DNA from: Paracoccaceae bacterium
GTDB taxonomy: Bacteria; Pseudomonadota; Alphaproteobacteria; Rhodobacterales; Rhodobacteraceae
Reading direction: 5' to 3'
Length of the DNA: 11,407 nt
NCBI GenBank assembly: GCA_012036325.1
Contig: JAAUPC010000081.1
Span: forward strand, 1-11,407
Position 1 is the first letter of the stretch; each line of letters begins with the position of its first letter. Below the pieces are notes generated by a model. That model did not search any database. It worked only from the letters and a program-made list of their open reading frames with translations, and was not told the origin of the DNA. Shown here one piece after another: positions 1 to 7,166 of this stretch. The position numbers and the translations under genes were made by a program.

Positions 1-62
1 GCACCCGGCGCGGGAAGTCGGTTTTTGATATGCAATTGGCGGTTGCGGACATCCCAAACCAT
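1..62 (-). CDS. Possible 5' end of an unidentified gene, cut by the left edge
   Basis: A minus-strand ATG at 62-60 opens a reading frame that stays open for about 20 codons to the window edge, beginning MVWDVRNRQL. An AAAGGA-like ribosome binding site lies about 10 bases upstream. It is co-oriented with the aldo/keto reductase, whose stop is 37 bases upstream, so it could be the next gene of that operon. The fragment is too short to assign to a family, and the AT-rich stretch around it means it could also be non-coding. Confidence 0.3.
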   Translation of the reverse strand, partial: MVWDVRNRQLHIKNRLPAPG

Positions 63-99
63 GATGGTGGTCCTTTTTTATGACGTCGGTGAGTTGGGA

Positions 100-1105
100 T
101 CAATCAACCCCAGGTGCTTGAGTTCCGCCCCAAAAGTCGGCCGGGATCGCCTGCTGAAAATGGCCGAGATTGGCCTGCAGTTCGGCCACCGATCGCGCGC
201 CGGGGATGATCGCCGCCACCGCCGGATGACCCAACGGGAATTGCAGCGCCGCGGCTTGCAGCGTAACCTTGTGACGGGCGCAGACGCGTTCGATCTGGGC
301 CACGCGTTCCAAAATCGCTGGCGGCGCAGTCAAATAATTGTAGTAAGCCCCCTCAATTGCCCCCGTAGCGAGAATGCCCGAATTGTACGGCCCGCCAATG
401 ATGATGCTGCATCCCTTTTTCCACACACAGGGGCAGGAAACGCTGCAAGGGCGCTTGTTCCAGCAGCGTATAGCGCCCGGCCAAAAGGAAGATGTCGAAC
501 TCCCCCCGCTCCATCAGCCAGTCGCAGGGCGCGCCTTCGTTCAAGCCTGCGCCAAAGCCCGCGATCACCCCTTCGTCGCGCAAACGGCAAAGGGCGCGGT
601 AGCCGCCGGCCATGAATTCTTCCAGACGCGCCACTTTCGCCGCCTCGGTCCCGTGGGTGAAGACGTCAAGGTCATGGGCAAAGACCACGTCGATCCGGTC
701 GAGCTCCAGACGTTCCAGGCTGGCCTCAAGGCTGCGCAAGATGCCGTCATGGCTGTAGTCAAACCGCTCCACCCGGCTTGGCACGTCGATCCATTTGCCC
801 GCGCCATCGCCCTTGCCCGGCGGCACGGCGGTCAACAGCCGCCCGACCTTGGTCGAGATCACATACTCCCCGCGTGGCTTGCCGCGCAGAAAGTGGTTCA
901 GCCGGGTTTCCGACAGGCCCAGCCCATACAGGGGGGCGGTATCAAAGTAGCGCACGCCTGCGGCCCAGGCGGCCTCAAGCAGCGCCTGCGCCTCAGCCTC
1001 GCTGATCGCCTTGAAGAGGTTGCCCAAGGGGGCCGCGCCGAACCCCAGTTCGGTGAAGGTAAGCCCGCACGTCCCGCGCCGGTCCCAGTGCCGTGTTGGT
1101 TGCAT
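100..1105 (-). CDS. Aldo/keto reductase, L-fucose / D-threo-aldose 1-dehydrogenase type (frameshifted)
   Basis: This is an NAD(P)-dependent cytoplasmic oxidoreductase with a TIM barrel, of the group that oxidises the anomeric carbon of sugars such as L-fucose or D-arabinose to the lactone. Counting from the ATG at 1105, the catalytic tetrad is visible as D55 and Y60 in DTAPLYG, K86 in STKVGR and H144 in FAHD. I chose this start because GGAGG lies 5 bases upstream of it; an ATG at 1132 would add nine residues but lacks such a site. The frame breaks at about 413-420, in the run CCCTTTTT (AAAAAGGG on the coding strand). One extra base there separates the first 231 residues from a C-terminal 103 residues that continue the family pattern (IIGGPYNSG, then IIPGARS). 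Corrected length is about 334 residues, normal for the family. It is divergent from the btpA-like operon, and the FucU mutarotase nearby suits a fucose-like substrate. The exact sugar is inferred; pyridoxal 4-dehydrogenase is a related alternative. Confidence 0.85.
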
Positions 1106-1128
1106 CAAAGCCTCCGCCTGATTTGCTG

Positions 1129-1142
1129 ACATGCTAGTATGT
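1129..1142. promoter_or_regulatory. Quasi-palindrome in the divergent promoter region, candidate operator
   Basis: The sequence ACATGCTAGTATGT is a 14-base inverted repeat in which six of seven pairs match. It lies between the aldo/keto reductase start (1105) and the btpA-like start (1200), the expected place for a regulator controlling both divergent units. The segment ctgacatgctag (1126-1137) recurs with one mismatch at 7131-7142, over the start of the first ABC permease. No regulator gene is present in the window and no convincing -35/-10 pair was found, so this is only a candidate. Confidence 0.3.
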
Positions 1143-1199
1143 AGAACCTTCCCCGGCCACCCGTTTTCGCGTTAGCCTTGGGACAGGGGGAGTCTGACA

Positions 1200-2009
1200 A
1201 TGACACGGTTCGAACAGGTTTTCGGGCGGGCAAAGCCCGTGATCGCCATGGTGCATCTGGGGGCGATGCCGGGCACGCCCTTGCATGATGCGGCGGGCGG
1301 GGTGGACGCCATCCTGCGCGGGGCCGAGGCGGACCTTGCGGCACTGCAGGCGGCGGGCGTCGATGCGGTGATGTTCGGCAATGAAAATGACCGGCCATAT
1401 GAGTTGCGCGTGGACCCCGCCAGCACCGCCACCATGGCCTATGTCATCGGCCGGTTGCGCGACCGGATCACCGTGCCCTTCGGCGTCAATGTGCTTTGGG
1501 ACCCGATGGCGACGATGGCGCTGGCCGCCGCCACCGGAGCCGCCTTCGTGCGTGAGATTTTCACTGGCACCTATGCCAGCGACATGGGCCTTTGGGCGCC
1601 TGACGCCGGGGCCGCCCGGCGCTATGGCAGCCGGATCGGCGCGGGCGCGGTGGCCGACGCTTTACAACGTCTCAGCCGAGTTTGCGGGATCACTTGACCC
1701 GCGCCCTTGCCGGACCGGGCGCGGTCGGTGGTCTTTTCCTCGATCCCCGATGCCGTCCTCGTCTCGGGTGCCATTACCGGTGAAGCCGCACGGATGGAGG
1801 ACCTGGAGGCGGTGAAGCGCGTCCTGCCGACGACGCCAGTCCTTGCCAATACCGGCGTGAAGCATGCCACCGTGGCCGATGTGCTGCGGATTGCCGATGG
1901 CTGCATCGTCGGCTCGGCCCTGAAGCACGGCGGCGATACCTGGGCGGCGGTTGACCCGGAGCGGGCGAAGGACTTCATGGACCGCGTGCGCAGCGTGAGG
2001 GGCCAATGA
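1200..2009 (+). CDS. BtpA/SgcQ family TIM-barrel protein (two compensating frameshifts)
   Basis: This belongs to the BtpA family, named from cyanobacterial BtpA (linked to photosystem I accumulation); in heterotrophs members such as E. coli SgcQ sit in sugar operons and their reaction is unsettled. Family features are the N-terminal VIAMVHLGAMPGTP, FGNENDRPYE near residue 60, VPFGVNVLWDP near residue 95, and C-terminal PDAVLVSGAITG, VLANTGVKHATV and ADGCIVGSALK. GGGGGAG at 1186-1192 is a good ribosome binding site. The reading frame is disturbed twice. One extra base at about 1652-1660 moves it to the frame reading LYNVSAEFAGSLDPRP, and one missing base in CCC at 1704-1706 restores it. Without both corrections translation stops at 1695-1697. 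Corrected length is 269 residues, typical of the family. The stop overlaps the next start (ATGA), so it is probably translationally coupled to the M42 gene. The family call is strong; the function is unknown. Confidence 0.85.
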
Positions 2010-3088
2010 TCCGCGAAACCCTGACCGAGTTGATGCTGATCCCCGGCCTCTCGGGGTATGAGGACCGCGTCGCCGCTGCCATCGCCGCGCATCTGGACCG
2101 GCTGGGTCTGCCCCACCGGTCGGATCGATTGGGCAACCTGATGACCACGATCCAGGGCGATCCTGATCTCCCCTCGGTCATGGTCTTTACCCATATGGAC
2201 CAGTTGGGCTTCATCGTCCGCAAGGTTGAAGCGAATGGCCTGATCCGGCTTGAACGGCTTGGCGGGGTGCCCGAACGGGCGCTTCCGGCGCAGGCGGTGG
2301 TCCTGTCAACGCGCCAGGGCGATATCCCCGGCGTCATCGCCAACAAGTCGCACCACGCGACCGGGCCGGAAGAGAAATACAAGGTCCTGCCCTATGCCGA
2401 GCTGTACGTCGATGCGGGCTTTACCTCAGCGGCAGAGGCCGCGGCGGCGGGCGTGCGGATCGGTACGCCCGTCACCTATCTGCCCCGGGTGATCCCGCTG
2501 GCAGGTGGGCGCATCGCGGGCACCTCGGTCGATGATCGGGCGGGTTGTGCGGTTCTTCTGGCCCTCGCCGCTGCGCGCAAGGGCAAGCCGGGGCCGACGC
2601 TGCATCTGGTCTGGTCTGTGCAGGAGGAGTTCAACCTGCGTGGTGTCCTGCCTGCGGCGACGTCCCTCCAGCCCGATATCGCGTTGCAGATCGACCTTCT
2701 TCTGGCCTGCGACACGCCGGATATGGCGGGCCGAGGTGAGGTTGAGTTGGGCGGCGGGCCTGGCATCAGCCTTTATTCCTTCCACGGGCGCGGCACGCTG
2801 AACGGGGTGATCCCGCACCCCGCGCTGGTGGAACTGGCGGAAACGGCAGCGGAAAGCGGGGGGCTGCCCCTGCAGCGGTCGGCCCATACCGGGGCGCTGA
2901 CGGACCTGTCCTATATCCAGTTCATGGGGACGGAGGGGGTCGCCTGCCTCGACGTCGGCTTTCCGATGCGGTATTCCCATTCCGCGCTTGAGGTCGTGGA
3001 TATCGCCGATCTTGACGGGCTGACCCGCCTTCTGGACGGGATGCTGGACGCGATCACCCCCGCCTTGCAACTGGTGCGTGGCCTATGA
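2006..3088 (+). CDS. M42 family metallo-aminopeptidase-like protein (SgcX-like)
   Basis: A 360-residue cytoplasmic metalloenzyme of the M42 family, which holds glutamyl and deblocking aminopeptidases with two metal ions and was historically also annotated as cellulase or endoglucanase. The canonical ligands and catalytic residues are all visible: H63 and D65 in THMDQLGF, D176-D177 in SVDDRAG, E207-E208 in VQEEFNLRG, D236 in LACDTPD and H325 in MRYSHS. It therefore looks catalytically intact. The start overlaps the preceding stop in ATGA, with GAGGGG at 1997-2002 as ribosome binding site, and its own stop overlaps the kinase start in the same way. In E. coli the sgc operon likewise pairs a BtpA protein (SgcQ) with an M42 protein (SgcX) among sugar genes. 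I infer that this copy serves sugar-conjugate breakdown rather than general peptide turnover, but the substrate cannot be read from the sequence. Confidence 0.9.
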   Translation: MIRETLTELMLIPGLSGYEDRVAAAIAAHLDRLGLPHRSDRLGNLMTTIQGDPDLPSVMVFTHMDQLGFIVRKVEANGLIRLERLGGVPERALPAQAVVLSTRQGDIPGVIANKSHHATGPEEKYKVLPYAELYVDAGFTSAAEAAAAGVRIGTPVTYLPRVIPLAGGRIAGTSVDDRAGCAVLLALAAARKGKPGPTLHLVWSVQEEFNLRGVLPAATSLQPDIALQIDLLLACDTPDMAGRGEVELGGGPGISLYSFHGRGTLNGVIPHPALVELAETAAESGGLPLQRSAHTGALTDLSYIQFMGTEGVACLDVGFPMRYSHSALEVVDIADLDGLTRLLDGMLDAITPALQLVRGL

Positions 3089-4566
3089 CCCATACCCTTG
3101 GCATCGACATTGGCACTTTTGAGACGAAGGGCGTGCTGGTCGCCAGTGATGGCACAATCACTGCCAGCGCAAGCCGCCCGCACAAGATGCTGGTGCCGCG
3201 CCCCGGCTGGGCCGAACACCGGGCAGATGAGGACTGGTGGGGCGATTTTGTTCATGTGACCCGCGCGCTTCTGGCGCAATCGGGGGTGGACCCGAAGAAT
3301 ATCCGCGCGGTGGCGGCCAGCGCGATCGGCCCCTGCATGCTGCCGGTGGACAGTGCCGGGGCGCCCTTGATGAACGGTGTCCTATACGGGGTCGACACGC
3401 GGGCCACGGCGCAGATTGCCAGCCTGAATGCCGCGATTGGTGAAGGGGTCATTCTGGAACGCTGCGGCAATGCGCTGACCTCGCAATCGGTGGGGCCGAA
3501 GATCCTGTGGCTGAAGGAAACCCATCCTGACCTTTTTGCGCGGACGGCGAAGGTCCTTACTTCCACCAGTTACCTGACCTGGAAGCTGACGGGCGAATAC
3601 GTCATCGACCATTACACTGCGGCCAATTTCTCCCCCCTCTACGACGTGAACCGGCTGGACTGGACCGACGCGCTGGCCGATTTCCTGCCGCTGGACCGGC
3701 TGCCAAGGCTGATGTGGTCCACCGACATTGCCGGGCAGATCACCGCTGCTGCTGCCGCTGAAACCGGGTTGGCGGAAGGTACGCCTGTCACCTGCGGCAC
3801 CATCGATGCGGCGGCCGAGGCGGTGAGTGTGGGGGTCCTCGCCCCGGGTGAAATGATGGTGATGTATGGCTCGACCATCTTCATCATTCAGGTGACCGCG
3901 GCGCCGGTCCGCGATGCGCGGCTTTGGTATGCGCCGTGGTTGTTCCCCGGCCTTCACGCCAGCATGGCGGGGTTGGCCACATCCGGCACGCTGACGCATT
4001 GGTTCCGCGACCAGTTGGCACAGGGTAGCGACTTTGCCACCCTTGCGGCAGAGGCGGCAGCCAGCCCGAAAGGGGCCAAGGGGCTGATCTGCCTGCCCTA
4101 TTTTCGGGCGAAAGAACGCCGATCCACGACCCCCTTGCCAAGGGGGGCGTTCTTTGGCCTCGACCTGACCCACAGCCGCGCTGACCTGTTCCGGGCGGCG
4201 ATTGAGGGGATCGCGATGGGCACGGCGCATGTTCTGGACACCTGCCGTGAGGTTGGTGCCTCGCCCGAGCGCGTGTTGGCCGTTGGCGGCGGCACGCAGA
4301 ACCTGGTCTGGATGCAGGCGACCTCGGACATCGGCAGGGTTCCGCAACTGGTGTGCGAAAAGACCATCGGGGCGAGTTATGGGGACGCGTTCCTTGCCGC
4401 CGTCGCCATCGGGGCCGCGATGCCGGATGAGATCACCCGCTGGAACCCGGTCGCCCGCACGGTCACGCCGGAAAGGGTTGCGGCCTATGATCGGCAATAC
4501 CCGCTGTGGCAGGCGCTATACCGGCAAACGAAGGACATCGCCAACGCCTTGGGGGCCGCTGGCTGA
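3085..4566 (+). CDS. FGGY family carbohydrate kinase
   Basis: A 493-residue ATP-dependent sugar kinase, of normal length for xylulokinase, fuculokinase, gluconokinase and related enzymes, all in one fold of two actin-like domains. The N-terminal phosphate-binding loop is LGIDIGTFETKG (residues 5-16). Substrate-pocket residues are probably D104 and R106 in GVDTRAT, the likely catalytic base is D241 in CGTIDAAAEA, and the second nucleotide-binding segment is GGGTQN (401-406), followed by GASYGDAFLAA. It phosphorylates a ketose, polyol or aldonate in the cytoplasm; sequence alone does not say which. The ATG overlaps the M42 stop (ATGA) and there is no strong ribosome binding site of its own, so translation probably depends on coupling. 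It is the last gene of the plus-strand operon and converges on fucU. I do not give it a gene symbol because xylB-like and fucK-like members are not separable by eye. Confidence 0.92.
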   Translation: MTHTLGIDIGTFETKGVLVASDGTITASASRPHKMLVPRPGWAEHRADEDWWGDFVHVTRALLAQSGVDPKNIRAVAASAIGPCMLPVDSAGAPLMNGVLYGVDTRATAQIASLNAAIGEGVILERCGNALTSQSVGPKILWLKETHPDLFARTAKVLTSTSYLTWKLTGEYVIDHYTAANFSPLYDVNRLDWTDALADFLPLDRLPRLMWSTDIAGQITAAAAAETGLAEGTPVTCGTIDAAAEAVSVGVLAPGEMMVMYGSTIFIIQVTAAPVRDARLWYAPWLFPGLHASMAGLATSGTLTHWFRDQLAQGSDFATLAAEAAASPKGAKGLICLPYFRAKERRSTTPLPRGAFFGLDLTHSRADLFRAAIEGIAMGTAHVLDTCREVGASPERVLAVGGGTQNLVWMQATSDIGRVPQLVCEKTIGASYGDAFLAAVAIGAAMPDEITRWNPVARTVTPERVAAYDRQYPLWQALYRQTKDIANALGAAG

Positions 4567-4576
4567 CCTGATGTCG

Positions 4577-4599
4577 CCTGCCCCTAAAGCGGGGGCAGG
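4577..4599. terminator. GC-rich hairpin between convergent genes, possible bidirectional terminator
   Basis: CCTGCCCC (4577-4584) and GGGGCAGG (4592-4599) form a perfect 8-bp stem with a 7-base loop. It lies just after the kinase stop and overlaps the last codons and stop of fucU on the other strand. There is no T-run on either side, so it does not meet the classical intrinsic terminator pattern; its place between converging genes is the main argument. Confidence 0.45.
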
Positions 4600-5039
4600 T
4601 CGACCACGCCCTTTTTCAGGATGAAACAGCCGTAGGGGCCGGAATCCGCCGTGCGGATGATGGCGAAGGATTTCTTGGCCGCCTCGTAGAAGGCGAAACG
4701 CTCCAGGCTTTGCATCTGCACCGGGGCGCCCTCTGCGCTGTCTGCGACAGCTTGCATTCGGGCGAAAATCGGCCGTTCGGCCGCAGGCTCGCCCACCACC
4801 TGCATCCGGGTGATCGGGGCGGGGACGAAACTGTCCAGCGGCATCAGGGTCAGGATCGCGCGGGCGGCGGTGGGGATGTCGCAGCCGGCCATGTCGATCA
4901 GCTTGCCGTAGGTGGTGGCGGCCGCGATGGTGGCGGCGGGGTGGTTCACGTCGCAGATCACCAAGGCATCGCCGTGGCCCATCAGCATCAGGACATGGAC
5001 GATTTCGGCGCTGAGCCGTTGATCAATGCCTTTCAACAT
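4584..5039 (-). CDS. fucU: RbsD/FucU family sugar mutarotase
   Basis: A 151-residue cytoplasmic protein of the RbsD/FucU family, which interconverts sugar anomers (L-fucose for FucU, D-ribose for RbsD) so that the form needed by the next enzyme is available. Visible family features are GIDQRLS near the N-terminus, MGHGDALVICDVNHPA (residues 20-35) with the conserved His22 and Asp30, and the C-terminal block ERFAFYEAAKKSFAI then PYGCFILKKGVVD. The PYG.FILKKGV ending and overall length are closer to FucU than to RbsD. It lies 51 bases after the MalG-type permease gene on the same strand and is probably the end of that transport operon. No strong ribosome binding site precedes the ATG. The fucose-type assignment agrees with the aldo/keto reductase at 100-1105, but the true substrate is not proven. 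Confidence 0.88.
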   Translation of the reverse strand: MLKGIDQRLSAEIVHVLMLMGHGDALVICDVNHPAATIAAATTYGKLIDMAGCDIPTAARAILTLMPLDSFVPAPITRMQVVGEPAAERPIFARMQAVADSAEGAPVQMQSLERFAFYEAAKKSFAIIRTADSGPYGCFILKKGVVDLPPL

Positions 5040-5090
5040 CTGATGCTAAGCCCGAATTTTCGCAGAAAATTCATGCCCTTGCCTTGGGGG

Positions 5091-6014
5091 TCATTTCACC
5101 GCCCCTGCGGCCATGCCTTTGATGATGAACCGCTCCAGCGCCACGCCGATCACGATCAGGGGCAGGATCGCGGCAAAAGACAGCGCGGCCATCGACCACC
5201 AGTTGATCCCCTGGCTGCCGGTCTGGCTGGCCACCATCACCGGCAGGGTATTGGCATGGGTGGAGGTGAGGAGGGCTGCGAAGAAGTATTCGTTCCAGGT
5301 CAGCACCAGTGACAGGATGAAGGCCGCGACCATTCCGGGCAGGGCGATGGGCAGGATGATCGTGAAGAACGCGCCCCAGATGCCAAGGCCGTCGACCATC
5401 GCGGCCTCTTCCAACTCCGTCGGGATGGTGGAGAACTGGTCGCGCATGATCCAGATGACGATGGGCAGCACCGAAAGGGTGTAGAGGAGGATCAGGCCGA
5501 TCCTTGTGTCCAGAAGCGCAAGCTCCTTGTAGAGGACAAGGAAGGGCAAGGCGAGGACGACGGGCGGCAGGATCAACTGGCTGAGGAAAAAGAACGAGAT
5601 GTCGTCGTTCTTCATCCAGGCCCATTTGTAGCTGAACCGGCTGAGGCCATAGGCCGCGAGCGACCCCAGCAGGACCGCCAGCGCCGAGGAGGTGAGCGAG
5701 ATGATGGCCGAGTTGGCGAAGCGTTTCAGAAACTCCTCGCGCACGGTGCTTTCTTCAAAAAGGCGGGCGGGGGAGAGGCCGATTGCCTCCCATCCCTTCC
5801 ACTGCGGGGTAAAGTCGACCCAGGGGACCATGTTGCCCTTCATCACGTCCGGGGCCAGTTTGAAGCTGGTGGTCAGCGTCCAGTAGATCGGGAAAAGGCA
5901 GATGATGGCCCAAAGGATCAAGGCGCCATAGATCGCGATGCGGCTGGTCCACCAGGCGGCGCTGTGGCCATGGTCGGCGGGGCTGTCATGGAAGATCTGC
6001 GCCGATGCGGTCAT
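5091..6014 (-). CDS. Carbohydrate ABC transporter permease, MalG type
   Basis: An inner-membrane subunit of a CUT1-type sugar importer, about 307 residues from the ATG at 6014. It has an N-terminal membrane segment (AIYGALILWAIICLFPIYW), further hydrophobic segments through the middle, and the EAA loop that contacts the ATPase (EEAAMVDGLGIWGAFFTIILP), with the conserved G. The periplasmic loop after the first segment carries WKGWEAIG and the segment RFANSAIISL starts the core domain, as is usual in this family. A TTG at 6044 would overlap the upstream permease by 20 bases and add ten residues of non-family sequence, so the ATG at 6014, 10 bases after the upstream stop, is preferred. It pairs with the gene at 6025-7137 as a heterodimer and is followed by fucU. 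Confidence 0.92.
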   Translation of the reverse strand: MTASAQIFHDSPADHGHSAAWWTSRIAIYGALILWAIICLFPIYWTLTTSFKLAPDVMKGNMVPWVDFTPQWKGWEAIGLSPARLFEESTVREEFLKRFANSAIISLTSSALAVLLGSLAAYGLSRFSYKWAWMKNDDISFFFLSQLILPPVVLALPFLVLYKELALLDTRIGLILLYTLSVLPIVIWIMRDQFSTIPTELEEAAMVDGLGIWGAFFTIILPIALPGMVAAFILSLVLTWNEYFFAALLTSTHANTLPVMVASQTGSQGINWWSMAALSFAAILPLIVIGVALERFIIKGMAAGAVK

Positions 6015-6024
6015 GCCACCACTT

Positions 6025-7137
6025 TCATGTCTGTGGCCGGGCAAAGCGGGCGGCCCATTTCATCAGGACGGTCATGAAGATGACGATGAGGACGAGGTAG
6101 ACCATGGCAAGCATCGTGCCGTAGCCGACGTTCGAGCGTTCGCGGTATTCGCGGAAGATGAAGCTGGTGACGGTGTCCGTCGCCCCGCCCGGCCCGCCAG
6201 AGGTGACGTTGATGACGATGTCGGCCAGTTTCAGCTTGAAGATGATGCGGATCAGAATGGCGGTGATGCTGACGGGCAGCATGAGGGGGAAGGTGATCTC
6301 CCAGAACGCCTTCCAGCCCTTGGCGCCGTCAACCTTCGCGGCCTCGGTCAGTTCTTTCGGGATCGATTGGAGGCCCGCGAGGAGCATGATCATCATGAAG
6401 GGGATGAAGGTCCAGGCATCCAGGATCATGATGGTGGCCTTGGCCATCCAGGGGGATTCAAAGAAGCTGGGGTTATCGATGCCAAGCGCCCGCGCCAGGC
6501 GCGAGATCGGGCCAAAGCGCGCCTCGAGCATCGATTTGCCAACCATCCAGGAGACAGCGACCGGTGACAGCATCAAAGGCAGAAGGAAGGCGACACGGAA
6601 GAATTTCCGCGCGCGGATCTGGGAGTTGAGGAGGAGGGCAAGGCTGAAGGCGATGGCATATTCCACAAGGATGACAAGCACATACCAGACCATGTTGCCC
6701 ATGGCGTTCCAGTAGAACGGGTCATTCCACATCTGCACGAGGTTCGCCACGCCGTTGAACTGGCGGCCGTCTGGGCTGGAAAGGTTCCAGCTGGAAAAGG
6801 CGATGATGAGGCCGAAAAGGAGCGGGAAGACAGTCAGCGAGATCACGAACAATGCGGCGGGCAGGACGAAGAGGGTGCGCTTGCCCTGTTCGCCCCGGAT
6901 CAGGACCTGCGCCCAGCAAACCGCGGTGGCCCAAAGGCAATAGGCGTAAAGCGTGGGCCGCCAGGTGGTAAAGCCCGCGTTCCACCAGCCAAGGCTTTGG
7001 CCAAGCTGGGCGAGGGCGACAAGGGCCATCAGCGCGGCACTGCCCCAGATCATCAGCTTGCCCGTCCGGATGCGGCCGGGGCTGATGTCATCGGAGGTGA
7101 CGATGTGAAGGTGATCTGCGCCGCTCATGACTGACAT
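6025..7137 (-). CDS. Carbohydrate ABC transporter permease, MalF type
   Basis: A 370-residue inner-membrane permease of the CUT1 sugar-importer family. It begins with two extra hydrophobic segments (about residues 30-48 and 63-80), then the common core starting FVLPAALFVISLTVFPLLFG, and the EAA loop TEAAKVDGAKGWKAFWEITF near residues 270-290. The extra N-terminal segments are a MalF-like feature. There are two in-frame ATGs at 7137 and 7128 and neither has a clear ribosome binding site, so the start is uncertain by three residues. It is partnered with the MalG-type permease downstream. Unusually, the gene just upstream is not a solute-binding protein but an uncharacterised membrane-anchored protein ending 29 bases away. 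The start overlaps a repeat of the motif found in the divergent promoter region at 1126-1137. Confidence 0.92.
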   Translation of the reverse strand: MSVMSGADHLHIVTSDDISPGRIRTGKLMIWGSAALMALVALAQLGQSLGWWNAGFTTWRPTLYAYCLWATAVCWAQVLIRGEQGKRTLFVLPAALFVISLTVFPLLFGLIIAFSSWNLSSPDGRQFNGVANLVQMWNDPFYWNAMGNMVWYVLVILVEYAIAFSLALLLNSQIRARKFFRVAFLLPLMLSPVAVSWMVGKSMLEARFGPISRLARALGIDNPSFFESPWMAKATIMILDAWTFIPFMMIMLLAGLQSIPKELTEAAKVDGAKGWKAFWEITFPLMLPVSITAILIRIIFKLKLADIVINVTSGGPGGATDTVTSFIFREYRERSNVGYGTMLAMVYLVLIVIFMTVLMKWAARFARPQT

Positions 7138-7166
7138 GTTAGCGGGCGGGGGGCGTGACGCAAGCG

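Noticed and set aside
374..1129. Plus-strand open frame opposite the aldo/keto reductase
   Set aside because: It mirrors the reductase coding strand. The minus strand has the catalytic tetrad and a good ribosome binding site, and the plus-strand protein has no recognisable features.
3382..4497. Minus-strand open frame of 371 codons inside the FGGY kinase
   Set aside because: Its translation is rich in Arg, Gly, Pro and His with no domain pattern, while the plus strand encodes a full, motif-complete kinase.
6158..6715. Plus-strand open frame opposite the MalF-type permease
   Set aside because: Antisense shadow of a clear membrane permease; no ribosome binding site or family signature.
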